Shown one piece after another: positions 26,314 through 36,200 of a DNA stretch of 64,000 bases. Source of the stretch: DSXH01 sp964532065 (GTDB lineage: Bacteria; Bacteroidota; Ignavibacteria; Ignavibacteriales; Melioribacteraceae); NCBI GenBank assembly GCA_964532065.1, contig CAZHHG010000004.1, positions 38,367 to 102,366 on the forward strand, read 5' to 3'. A program made the translations under genes and the position numbers. Under the pieces are notes generated by a model. The model was not told where the DNA came from. It did not search any database and worked only from the letters and a program-made list of their open reading frames with translations. The first letter of the stretch is position 1, and the number at the start of each line of letters is the position of its first letter.

Positions 26314-29118
26314 TTATTTTTTCTTATTTACTTTTTTCTTTGAAACGGATTTTTTAACAGCACTTTTCTTAACAGCCGGTTTGCCGGATTTCATTTCTTT
26401 AGCAACAGCCTGTGCAGCGGCTAAACGTGCTATTGGTACCCGGAATGGAGAACAGCTTACATAATTAAGTCCGATCTTGTGACAGAACTCAACAGATTTT
26501 GGCTCTCCGCCATGTTCTCCGCATATACCAATTTTAAGATCCGGTCGGGTAGATCTTCCGCCTTCAACAGCAATCTGCATCAATTTTCCGATTGCATCGG
26601 TATCAATCGATTCGAAAGGATCGCCGGGAAGTATTTTCTTTTCGAGATAATCCGGCAAGAATCCGCCGATATCGTCACGTGAGAAACCGAATCCCATTTG
26701 TGTTAAATCGTTTGTTCCGAATGAGAAAAACTGAGCTGTCTCGGCTATCTTATCTGCTGTTAAGCATGCTCTCGGAATTTCAATCATTGTTCCTGTGAGA
26801 TGCGGAATTTTTTTCAAACCGAATTTTGCTGCTACTTCTTCATGAACTTTATTGATTATCAGATACTGATGATTTATTTCATTTATATGGCAAGTAACAG
26901 GGATCATAATTTCCGGGAATGGTTTTTTACCTTCTTTAATGAGTTCGGCAGTCGCAACAAAAATTGCTCTCACCTGCATCTCTGTAATTTCCGGATAGGT
27001 AATACCGAGACGTACACCGCGGTGACCCATCATCGGATTATTTTCATGCAGAGAGTCGGCACGGTCGTTCAATTCCTCGATCGAGATTCCCAGGCTTGCG
27101 GCCAGTTTTTCTCTTTCATCCAGTCGTGTCGGAACGAATTCGTGAAGCGGCGGATCAAGCGTTCTGAACGTAACGGCATATCCGTCCATTGCTTCGAGAG
27201 TGCCTTTAACGTCTCTTAGAACGTACGGGAAGAGTTCGTCGAGAGCGTTTCTTCTTTCGGTTTCGGTTTTAGAATGAATCATCTTGCGAAGTTTGAACAA
27301 AGGTTCTTCGGAGTTTTTACCATAGAACATATGCTCGGTTCTGAAGAGTCCAATACCTTCAGCTCCGAATGCACGTGCTTTTGCAGCATCTTCCGGAGTA
27401 TCTGCATTAGTTCTTACTTTCAGTCTTCTTACCTGATCGCAGAGTTTCATAAATGCCTGGAAATCCGGATTTTCTTCGGCAGCCTTTTTCATCGGTAATT
27501 CGCCAATGTATACCGCGCCTTTGGAGCCGTTCAATGTAAGCCATTCACCTTCGCGGACAGTTGTTCCGCCTGCAGTGAAATATTTCTCTTCATAATTAAT
27601 TTTAATTGATCCGGCGCCAACTATACAGCACTTACCCCAGCCGCGAGCAACAAGAGCTGCGTGGGAGGTCATACCACCGCGTGCGGTAAGAATAGCCTGA
27701 GCGGCGCGCATTCCTTCAATGTCTTCTGGATTTGTTTCTTCGCGGACAAGAATAACTTTCTTGCCTTCTTTTGCCCATTTAACGGCATCTGCAGCAGAGA
27801 ATACAACCTGCCCGCTTGCACCACCCGGTCCGGCAGGTAAACCTTTTGTAAAAGCTTTAGTAACCAATTCAGCATTCGGATCGATGATCGGATGAAGGAG
27901 TTCATCAAGCTGAGAAGGATTTACACGCAATACGGCTTCTTCCCTGGTAATCAATTTTTCTCTGTACATATCGAGGGCCATCTTTACAGCGGCAGGACCG
28001 TTTCTTTTTCCAACGCGGCACTGAAGCATGTAGAGTTTTCCTTCCTGTATTGTGAACTCAACATCAAGCATATCACGATAGTGTTTTTCGAGTGAACGCT
28101 GGATTTTATGAAGCTGTTTGTATGTATCCGGCATTCCGGTTTCTAATGACGGGAGGTGGGAAGTATGATCGGTTTTGCCGACTTCATTAATCGGGTTAGG
28201 AGTTCTAATACCAGCGACCACATCTTCACCCTGCGCATTGGTTAGCCATTCACCGTAGAAATAATTTTCGCCGGTAGCTGGATTACGGGTGAAAGCAACA
28301 CCTGTTGCCGAAGATTCTCCCATATTGCCGAATACCATCGACTGAACGTTTACAGCTGTGCCCCAGCTATCCGGAATTCCTTCAATTCTTCTGTATGAAA
28401 TTGCACGTTTACCCATCCAGCTCTGAAATACTGCAGAGATAGCTCCCCACAATTGTTCCATCGGATCTTCCGGAAATGGTTTTCCGAGAACTTCATTTAC
28501 TTTTGATTTATAAATCTCTATTAATTCTTTAAGATCATCTGATGTCAGGTCTGTATCGTTATGAACACCGCGTGCTTCTTTCATTTTATGGAGTTCTTTT
28601 TCGAGCTGAACGCGAACACCCTGGCCTTCAGCCGGTTCTATTCCGGCAGCTTTCTCCATTACAACATCGGAATACATCTGGATTAATCTGCGGTGGGAAT
28701 CGTAAACGAATCTCGGATTACCTGTTTTTGCGATTAATGCTTCACGGGTTTGATTATTGAGACCGACATTGAGAATTGTCTCCATCATACCGGGCATAGA
28801 AGCACGTGCGCCGGATCTGACTGAAACCAGCAGGGGATTAACTTTATCCCCGAATTTTGCACCCATTTCCTTTTCAACTTTGGCAAGAGCATCTTTAACC
28901 TGTTTGTCTAGTTCTTTAGGATACTTTTTGTTGTTTTTGTAATAGACTGTACAAACTTCAGTTGTAATTGTAAATCCTGCCGGAACAGGGAGACCGATAT
29001 TAACCATTTCGGCAAGGTTGGCACCTTTTCCACCGAGAAGTTCTTTCATATCAGCTTTTCCTTCGGCTTTCTTTCCACCGAAGAAATAAACATACTTAGC
29101 CGTTTTACCTTTTGCCAT
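26314..29118 (-). CDS. ppdK: pyruvate, phosphate dikinase
   Basis: Reversible conversion of pyruvate, ATP and Pi to phosphoenolpyruvate, AMP and PPi. The 934-residue product has the N-terminal ATP-grasp domain (LLGGKGANLAEM, about residues 27-38), the swivelling domain with phospho-histidine in GGMTSHAALVARG (about 480) and the C-terminal PEP/pyruvate barrel with the catalytic Cys in GICGEHGGEP (about 866). It is longer than the usual 870-890 residues because of a lysine-rich tail of about 26 residues. A strong Shine-Dalgarno site (GGAGG) precedes the ATG. Confidence 0.97.
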   Translation of the reverse strand: MAKGKTAKYVYFFGGKKAEGKADMKELLGGKGANLAEMVNIGLPVPAGFTITTEVCTVYYKNNKKYPKELDKQVKDALAKVEKEMGAKFGDKVNPLLVSVRSGARASMPGMMETILNVGLNNQTREALIAKTGNPRFVYDSHRRLIQMYSDVVMEKAAGIEPAEGQGVRVQLEKELHKMKEARGVHNDTDLTSDDLKELIEIYKSKVNEVLGKPFPEDPMEQLWGAISAVFQSWMGKRAISYRRIEGIPDSWGTAVNVQSMVFGNMGESSATGVAFTRNPATGENYFYGEWLTNAQGEDVVAGIRTPNPINEVGKTDHTSHLPSLETGMPDTYKQLHKIQRSLEKHYRDMLDVEFTIQEGKLYMLQCRVGKRNGPAAVKMALDMYREKLITREEAVLRVNPSQLDELLHPIIDPNAELVTKAFTKGLPAGPGGASGQVVFSAADAVKWAKEGKKVILVREETNPEDIEGMRAAQAILTARGGMTSHAALVARGWGKCCIVGAGSIKINYEEKYFTAGGTTVREGEWLTLNGSKGAVYIGELPMKKAAEENPDFQAFMKLCDQVRRLKVRTNADTPEDAAKARAFGAEGIGLFRTEHMFYGKNSEEPLFKLRKMIHSKTETERRNALDELFPYVLRDVKGTLEAMDGYAVTFRTLDPPLHEFVPTRLDEREKLAASLGISIEELNDRADSLHENNPMMGHRGVRLGITYPEITEMQVRAIFVATAELIKEGKKPFPEIMIPVTCHINEINHQYLIINKVHEEVAAKFGLKKIPHLTGTMIEIPRACLTADKIAETAQFFSFGTNDLTQMGFGFSRDDIGGFLPDYLEKKILPGDPFESIDTDAIGKLMQIAVEGGRSTRPDLKIGICGEHGGEPKSVEFCHKIGLNYVSCSPFRVPIARLAAAQAVAKEMKSGKPAVKKSAVKKSVSKKKVNKKK

Positions 29119-29148
29119 TACTTAACCTCCAATTGATAATGTGATTTC

Positions 29149-30201
29149 TTATTTATTTGTTAATCTATCTTTTAACAGTTCTTCAAACTCTTCCTGTTTC
29201 TCGAGCATTAGTTTTATCTTAAGATAATAGATGTCGATATCGTCAAGATCTTTTGAAAATTTGAAGAGCTTTACTGCATCCTTCTGAGTTGTTAAGACAG
29301 AATTAGCATTTGTATCGTAAAATCTTTTTCTTATTTCCTGAATCTCTTTCAATGTATAATTTTTATGATCAGGCAGAAGCATTTTATTTTTTATGTCGAT
29401 CCTGTTGTTTTCAAGCACGCTCAAAAATGAATGAGGTCTGGCTATTCCGCATACTACAAGACTCTTCTGACCCTGGAATTCTTCAAGAGTAAATTCATGG
29501 TGACTCTTAACATCAAAAATTCCGGTAGCAGTGTAATATCCGTAGAAGATTGTTTTATTCCTGAAATATTCATTCAGTTTCTCAGGTATTTCAGCTCTTT
29601 CAGAAAATTTTCTGTTTATGATAATAATATCGGAACGGGAAAGGGAGTCGAACGGTTCCCTCATAAGTCCTAAAGGAAGAATTTTTTGTTCTATGCTGCC
29701 TGTTTTCAACATGAATCTCTGATCGACCATTACAATATCTATATCTCTATGAATCCACCGGTGCTGGAAGGCATCATCAAGTATAATAGAATCAACTCCG
29801 GAATCTGCGATCAATTTTCTGGCGCCGATTACTCTTCTTTCCGAGACAGCAGTTGCAACTTTTGCTTCGTCGGAAACCAGATACATCTCGTCTCCGCAGT
29901 CGTCAACAGTTGTTAGAATTTTATTCCCGTCAGAAACAAATAGATAACCGTAGGAAGTTCTGCCATAACCCCGGCTTAAAATCCCGGGTTTTTTATTAAA
30001 CTTTTTTAAGAGCTCTGCCAGGAAAATTACCGCAGGTGTTTTACCGGAACCGCCAACAGTCAGGTTACCAACCGAAATAACAAAAGCATCGACTCTGGAT
30101 ATTTTGAATATACCTTTGTCGAAAAGATAATTCCGGACCTTTACTATGAAAGCGTAAATAATAGTAAGCGGCGATAATATTAGTCTGATTAAATTAAGCA
30201 C
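29149..30201 (-). CDS. lpxK: tetraacyldisaccharide 4'-kinase
   Basis: Phosphorylates the lipid A disaccharide at the 4' position on the inner face of the cytoplasmic membrane. The 350-residue product has an N-terminal membrane-associating helix (about 1-20), the P-loop VGNLTVGGSGKTP (about 46-58), LSRGYGR (about 76) and DDAFQHR (about 141). The GTG start overlaps the upstream acyltransferase gene by 13 bp. Together with lpxB it forms a lipid A segment in this operon. Confidence 0.95.
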   Translation of the reverse strand: MLNLIRLILSPLTIIYAFIVKVRNYLFDKGIFKISRVDAFVISVGNLTVGGSGKTPAVIFLAELLKKFNKKPGILSRGYGRTSYGYLFVSDGNKILTTVDDCGDEMYLVSDEAKVATAVSERRVIGARKLIADSGVDSIILDDAFQHRWIHRDIDIVMVDQRFMLKTGSIEQKILPLGLMREPFDSLSRSDIIIINRKFSERAEIPEKLNEYFRNKTIFYGYYTATGIFDVKSHHEFTLEEFQGQKSLVVCGIARPHSFLSVLENNRIDIKNKMLLPDHKNYTLKEIQEIRKRFYDTNANSVLTTQKDAVKLFKFSKDLDDIDIYYLKIKLMLEKQEEFEELLKDRLTNK

Positions 30202-30854
30202 TTTTCCTGTGCGTCCTTTTGAAGCCTGTTTAGCAGTTCTTCACATTCAATTATTTTTAGTGATGTTTCGTCATAGCTCATATCCTTTCCGAAATAAATC
30301 GGATCGGAATATATTGCCGTTACCCTGCTGAAGGGGAGAGGCAATTCAAATTTGTCCCAGCTCTTGAAAACTATTTTCCTGTTGCAACCGATGCCTGCAA
30401 GCACAATGGGGACATTTCCTTTTTTTGCTGTTACAACCGCACCGGCTTTCATCTTATGAATTGGACCGGTAGGACCATCAGGTGTAATTGCAAGAGAATA
30501 ATTCCGCCTGATCAATTGAAGCAGCATTTCGAGCGCTTCGTTGCCGCCGACGTGACTGGAACCCCTCACGACTTCGTAACCCCATTTTTTGAGAACATGT
30601 GCCAGGACATCGCCGTCTCTGCTGCGGCTTACAAGTGCAGAGCAATTATTTTTCCTGTTCAAATACCATCCGATAACCATCGATCCATGCCAGAAAGCAA
30701 AAACGAAATTCTGATTGCCATCTACCAATCTTCGAACATTCTCTCCGTTTTCAATATTAACTTTTACAGTAGTTAAAAGAACATTAACCAAAAAACCGGC
30801 AGATCTAATACCGGCAATCCTGAGTATTTCTTTTACCGAGTTGCTAAGCTTCAT
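30189..30854 (-). CDS. DUF374 lysophospholipid acyltransferase family protein
   Basis: A 221-residue membrane-associated acyltransferase-like protein of the DUF374 group. The acyltransferase motif is FAFWHGSMV (about residues 52-60; His plus nearby acidic site), and ITPDGPTGP (about 119-127) is the typical second block. Between lpxB and lpxK it probably acylates lipid A or its precursor, as suggested for DUF374 proteins, but the substrate is not proven by sequence. It overlaps lpxB by 11 bp and lpxK by 13 bp. Confidence 0.88.
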   Translation of the reverse strand: MKLSNSVKEILRIAGIRSAGFLVNVLLTTVKVNIENGENVRRLVDGNQNFVFAFWHGSMVIGWYLNRKNNCSALVSRSRDGDVLAHVLKKWGYEVVRGSSHVGGNEALEMLLQLIRRNYSLAITPDGPTGPIHKMKAGAVVTAKKGNVPIVLAGIGCNRKIVFKSWDKFELPLPFSRVTAIYSDPIYFGKDMSYDETSLKIIECEELLNRLQKDAQEKCLI

Positions 30855-31977
30855 TTAATTTCGAAAAAATTAATTCGGCTGCCCGTTTTGATGCACCAAC
30901 ACTTCCAAGCTTCGATTTAATGCTGCCCAGTTTAGCTTTAATATTTTCGTACTTCAAATTGTCGGACAATACTTCCTTACTTACTTCATATATTCTATCA
31001 ACATTTACGTCTTTCTGAATAAGCTCCGTTACTACAGTTTCCCCGAGAATAATATTGGCCATCGCGATGTTGTTTATTTTTACAAGCATTTTACCCAGGT
31101 GATAAGTAAGAGCATTGGTTGAATAGACTACAACAAATGGGAGCTCAAAAATCCCGGCTTCGAGTGTAGAAGTGCCTGATTTTATAATACCGAATTTTGA
31201 ATATTTCAGAAGGTCGTATCTATTCCCTTTAATAAGTTTAAAGTCTTTTATTTCAGATAATCCTTCAAAAACATGTTCGTCGATATTTTCAGCGCAGGCC
31301 ACAACAATCTGCATATCAAATTCATCGGCCAGCCGTTTTGCCGCTTGGATAGAAACCGGAAAAAGTTTCTTTATCTCATGTTTGCGGCTTCCCGGCATAA
31401 CAAGTAAGATTTCCTTTCCCTCTTTCAGTTTCAGCTTTGCGTACAATTCCTCTTTCTTAAGAAACTGATAACCGCTTATCTGTTCTACCAGCGGGTGCCC
31501 GACGTAGACAGCATCCACGCCGTTCACTTTGTACAGTTCTTCTTCAAACGGGAAGACGACGATCATTTTATCAATCAGTTCCTTAATCTTTTTAATTCTA
31601 CCTTTTCCCCAGGCCCAGACTTGCGGAGAGATATAATAGATAATTTTTTTCCCAGGCTGTTTTAATTTGCCGGCCATCTCAAGATTAAATCCGGGATAAT
31701 CTATCAATACAACAGTATCAATACTTTCCTGCGTAACTTTTTTCAGGATTTCGTTCTGAACTTTCCTGATAAATGGTAAATGCCTCAATACTTCAATAAA
31801 TCCAAGGAAGGCCATACGTTTAATATGAAATAGCGGCTGCATCCCTTCAGCAATCATCCGGTCTCCGCCTATTCCGGATACCTTTATTTCGGGATCCAGC
31901 TTTTTTAATTCATGAATTAGAGATGCGCCGTGCATATCACCCGAGGCTTCGCCCGCTATGATCATTAATTTTCTCAA
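30844..31977 (-). CDS. lpxB: lipid-A-disaccharide synthase
   Basis: Joins UDP-2,3-diacylglucosamine and lipid X to the lipid A disaccharide. The 377-residue product begins with IAGEASGDMHGA (about residues 7-18), diagnostic of LpxB, and contains IDYPGFNLEMA (about 92) and LVMPGSRKHEIKKLFP (about 192). It is peripheral to the inner membrane. Its ATG overlaps the upstream ICMT-like gene stop by 4 bp. Confidence 0.95.
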   Translation of the reverse strand: MRKLMIIAGEASGDMHGASLIHELKKLDPEIKVSGIGGDRMIAEGMQPLFHIKRMAFLGFIEVLRHLPFIRKVQNEILKKVTQESIDTVVLIDYPGFNLEMAGKLKQPGKKIIYYISPQVWAWGKGRIKKIKELIDKMIVVFPFEEELYKVNGVDAVYVGHPLVEQISGYQFLKKEELYAKLKLKEGKEILLVMPGSRKHEIKKLFPVSIQAAKRLADEFDMQIVVACAENIDEHVFEGLSEIKDFKLIKGNRYDLLKYSKFGIIKSGTSTLEAGIFELPFVVVYSTNALTYHLGKMLVKINNIAMANIILGETVVTELIQKDVNVDRIYEVSKEVLSDNLKYENIKAKLGSIKSKLGSVGASKRAAELIFSKLNEA

Positions 31978-32561
31978 GTTGTAATCCAGTAAAGAATTAC
32001 CAGAATAATTACAGTCAGCAATATTGCCTGTAGAGTTCTTCTTTCGGATTTCAATCCCATATGAAGTTTAAACGGCGGCTGTTCCAATCCTGGATTATTA
32101 TATTTTGTTAAAGTAGGAATCCATCTCGGAACTTTATTGAAATAATCAGTATACATGCTGCCGAATTTTTCGCTGAGAAACGCTTCCTCCTCACGGATAA
32201 TATAATGGTACTGGAAAATGAAAAAGAGCGCCGCAATAAAAAGTAGATACGGGTAGAGAGCCATAGACATCACGCCAATTCCGGTATAAATCAGGAGGTT
32301 TCCGAAATAGAGAGGATTCCTTACATGGGCAAAAGGACCCGAGACAACAAGATAAGTTCCTCCAACACCTCCGCCGGTTGTTCTGGTTTCGCTTCCAGCA
32401 TAAGAAACACCCCATAAACGGAAAAATTCTCCAATAAGCACGATTATAAATCCAACAATCATACTCGCGAGAGTTGCTTCCTGAAATATTATCATCAGTA
32501 GAAGGAAGGGTAGGGGGGTATAACTTCTGTATTCAAAAATCTTTTTGGAAAACTCTTTCAT
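31974..32561 (-). CDS. isoprenylcysteine carboxyl methyltransferase (ICMT)-family membrane protein
   Basis: A 195-residue integral membrane protein with four to five helices. The C-terminal part carries the ICMT/PEMT SAM-binding signature: HVRNPLYFGNLL (about residues 80-91) and the REEEAFLSEKFG region (about 122-133) followed by Y-x-x-Y-x-x-x-V-P-R. Bacteria have no prenylated CaaX proteins, so the substrate is likely a lipid or small molecule; unknown. It lies between a phosphatase gene and lpxB. Confidence 0.85.
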   Translation of the reverse strand: MKEFSKKIFEYRSYTPLPFLLLMIIFQEATLASMIVGFIIVLIGEFFRLWGVSYAGSETRTTGGGVGGTYLVVSGPFAHVRNPLYFGNLLIYTGIGVMSMALYPYLLFIAALFFIFQYHYIIREEEAFLSEKFGSMYTDYFNKVPRWIPTLTKYNNPGLEQPPFKLHMGLKSERRTLQAILLTVIILVILYWITT

Positions 32562-32563
32562 TT

Positions 32564-33286
32564 TTATCCCTGGATATAAATTTCTTTTCTTTTAAGTTCA
32601 GCCTGATGACGTTTCTTCAGCCGCTTTTTATCTTTAAGCTGATCCATTTTTTTTATCACGTCGCTGAAGTTTCCAAAGGGGAAGTAAGTGATCCGGTTCG
32701 ACTCACAATATTTTAAAAGTGAATTCTTGGCAAAAATAAAATCGCAGTATTGGGCAGGGCAGACATCAGACCAGCCGTCGCCGACGTAAACCGAATATTC
32801 ATCATCGGAACTGAAATTTAATATATGATTCCGTTTACAATTAGCGCAGCGATCGCATTCCGAATCGGTATGTGGAAATTGAGGAATAAGTTTTCCGTTC
32901 TGAATTGAAACCCTGTTGGAATATACTTCAAGGTGAGACAGGCCTTCTCTTTTAAGAATATGTTCGATGTAATAGCTGAGCCCATCGCTTAAAATTCTGA
33001 TCTCGAAATTATTTGATTTGCAGTACCCGACAAACTCTTTAAAAGTGCCGTCAATTTCCATTGCATTTAGAAACTCGCCGAATTTTAATTCATCAAAACC
33101 GACTAATGTTTCGCAGAGGAGCTGCCAGCTCATCTTTGCGTTTATCTTTTCATTAATCCAGTCTTCAATAATTTCCCGGGCGCGTTCTGGATTTCCGAAT
33201 TTTAAAAACATAGCTTCGCCGACATCGTTCTTTGTAATAGTGCCGTCAAAATCAACAAATATTTTAAAAGTCTTGTCGTTCATCAA
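32564..33286 (-). CDS. MtnX-like HAD-IB phosphatase
   Basis: A 240-residue HAD phosphatase resembling MtnX and phosphoserine phosphatase-like enzymes. Motif I DFDGTIT (about residues 12-18) with both aspartates, motif II ILSDG (about 98), and motif IV GDGWSDVCPA (about 168). A cluster of cysteines (CDRCANC, about 144-150) is typical of the MtnX-like group. Lysine-rich C-terminus. No other methionine salvage gene is nearby, so the role is open. Seven bp downstream of smc. Confidence 0.85.
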   Translation of the reverse strand: MMNDKTFKIFVDFDGTITKNDVGEAMFLKFGNPERAREIIEDWINEKINAKMSWQLLCETLVGFDELKFGEFLNAMEIDGTFKEFVGYCKSNNFEIRILSDGLSYYIEHILKREGLSHLEVYSNRVSIQNGKLIPQFPHTDSECDRCANCKRNHILNFSSDDEYSVYVGDGWSDVCPAQYCDFIFAKNSLLKYCESNRITYFPFGNFSDVIKKMDQLKDKKRLKKRHQAELKRKEIYIQG

Positions 33287-33293
33287 ACTAACA

Positions 33294-36200
33294 TTATTCC
33301 TGAGTTTCGGGAATTTCTTCGAACCTTACACCCACCAGTTTTGAGATACCTTCTTCCTGCATTGTAACGCCATACATTGTCTCTGCGGATTCCATAGTTC
33401 TTTTATTATGAGTCACAATAATAAATTGAGTTTTATTGCTGAATTCTTTTAAAAGTTTTGTAAATCGATCGATGTTTGCATCATCGAGAGGGGCATCTAC
33501 TTCATCGAGAATACAGAAAGGACTCGGTTTTACAAGATAAATAGCAAACAGGAGAGCCGTAGCGGTAAGAGTCTTTTCTCCTCCGGAAAGTAATTCAATT
33601 GAAGTAGGCCTCTTTCCTTTCGGCTTAGCGACAATTTCAATTTTTGCTTCCAGCGGATCTACGTTTTCTTCGAGAATAAGATCGGCTTCGTCGCCGGGAT
33701 TGAAGAGAGTCTGGAAAATATTTGTGAAGTTCTGACGGATCTGATCGAATGTTTCTATAAACAGTCTCTGGGCAGTGTCGTTTATTTCGTTGATGGTTTT
33801 TATTAGGTCTCTTTCAGATTCAATCAGGTCGTCTCTCTGTTTGTGTAGAAAATCGAGCCGTGTCCTTTCTTCTTCGTATTCTGAATATGCAAGCAGGTTA
33901 ACCGGTCCGAGATTCTTAAGTTTGTCCTTAAGTGAATGGACTTCTTTAGTTGTCTCTTCAAAATTGAACGAATCAAGATCATCAAAATGTTTTAAGACTA
34001 TTTCAATTGAATAATTTTCATTGATATGCTGCTGAATGTTTTCCAGGCGGAAATTCAATTCGTTAACCTTAATTTCAAATGAATGTATTTTATCGGATAC
34101 CTCCTGTCTTACTCTTCTAAGATCATTCAGCTGTTTTTCATATTTACCGGCTTCTTCTTTAAGGATTTTCAGTTTATTTTCAATTTCGCCAGCTTCACTA
34201 ACTAGGACAGAGCGAATTTCGTTAATTTTTTCAAGTTCTGTCCTGGTGGCATCGATTGAAACCGTTAGATTATTTGTCTCACTGCTGTTAATCTTCAGAT
34301 CCGATTCCCGTTTTGTGATTCCGTTATTTATTGAAATACTATCGTTCCTGGACCGGTTGATTGAGTCGAAGGTATTTTTTATCTGTCCCTTAATACGTTC
34401 CTGTTCGAGTCGAAGTCTGTTTTGTGAATCGGTAACTTCATTAAATTCCTGTTCCAGTTCTTGCAATAAAGTTTCACTTCCGGAAATTTCTTTGTCGAGG
34501 GTTTCCTTATTGTTCTTTAAGTCGGTTAGTAATGAAGTTAGTTCGTTTAATTGTTTATCGAGCAGATTGGATTTTTCAACAAACTCATGAATCTCTTTTT
34601 GTGATGATTCAATCTCTTCATTTGCTTTCTTGTGTTCAAATTCCAATTGTGAAATCTGCTTGTCTATATTTGCAATATCGTTGGAAATTAATTTTTCGCC
34701 GTCGCTCAGATTCTTGATATCGATTTTGGAGAGTTTCAATTCAGTTTCGGCGATAAGGGATTTAACCTTTTCCAGCTCCGATTCGTGTTTCGGGTACTCC
34801 TTTTTAAGATTTTCGAGCATCTGCTTTCTGCCGAACAGTGTTTCATCCTGTTTGGGCATAGACCCGGCTTCAATAATTCCGCTACTCTGAATAAGATCTC
34901 CATCCAGCGTCACAAAACCGAAATCGGGATATTTATTGTGAAGCATAATCGCGTCTTTCAGTTCCGAGGCAATGGCGATGCGCGATAAGACCTGATCGAA
35001 GTATCTTTTCCACCGGTCATCGGTTTCAACATAGTCTTTCGCCCACCCGATAAATGAAGTCTCTTTCTCGATTCTTCGGATTTTTCTGCGGATCGAATAA
35101 TCAGATAATTTTTCGAGTAATGATTTTTTAACGCTCAGATTATTCTTTAGCAGGTAGAATGATGCTTTACCGAGATCGTTCTTTTTTAGATAGGTGATCG
35201 CTTCCTGCAATTCGTCAACGGTTTCAATAAGAAGATTGTTAAGGACTGATTTTAATCCGGCTTCAAGAGCGAACTTGTATTTATCCTGAGTATTACCGAC
35301 GTAAGCAAAGATATTTTTTTCTGATCTGCTCCACTCTTTATTTTCCAGAAGGACTTTTGACCCTTTGGAAATTCCTTCAAGATTTGAGATAAGTGTCTGC
35401 AGGAATTCAATCTTCTCTTTGAGGCTTGTAAGTAAAGCCTTTTCTTCAATCTCTTTTTCTTTTAATGAGTTAAGAATTGTTTCTAAATCGGCTTTCTCTT
35501 TTTCTCTCAGTGCAATCTGAAGTCCGGCTTCAGTAAGTTTTTTTTCCGCTTCCGTTTTTTCGTTAATCAGTTCTTCAACAAATCCAACCGTTTTAGCTAT
35601 TCTGTTTGTAATGTTCTGAATTTTTATATTAAGTTTTTCGATATTGGAAGAATGCGACTGAATTTCCTTCTCCAGAGCTGACTTCAGATTTTCCTTATCG
35701 GAAATATCCTTCAGGAAATTAAAACGCTCTTCAACTAGATTTTTTAATCCGGCTCTCTTTTCTTCAAGCGTATTACGTTTCTGGCCTATTAGAGATTCGT
35801 TTGTCTCTATCTCTTTAGATTTTACAGATTCTGTTTCATTCAGGGAGATGGACTCGTTCTCAAGATTTTTGATATCGCTATCAATCTCAAGAAGCCGCTT
35901 TTTCAATTCTTCTATTTCATTGATCAATCTATTGTGATTGTTTTGAAGAGAATTCAATCTCTCTTCGGATACAGAGATTGTCTTCTGGGCCTGATGCAAC
36001 TGGTCCGTATTGGATGATATTTCATATCGTTTGTTCTGGAGTTCTGATTCGATCGAATTAATCTGATTCCTGAATACAATTAATTCATTCTCTATACTTC
36101 TAATGTTTCCGTCGGTAGAATCTTTTTGAGTAACCAGGCTTTCGATCTCACTCTTCAATTCGGCATTTTTCCTGTTGTAAAGCGCGAATTCACGTTCGGC

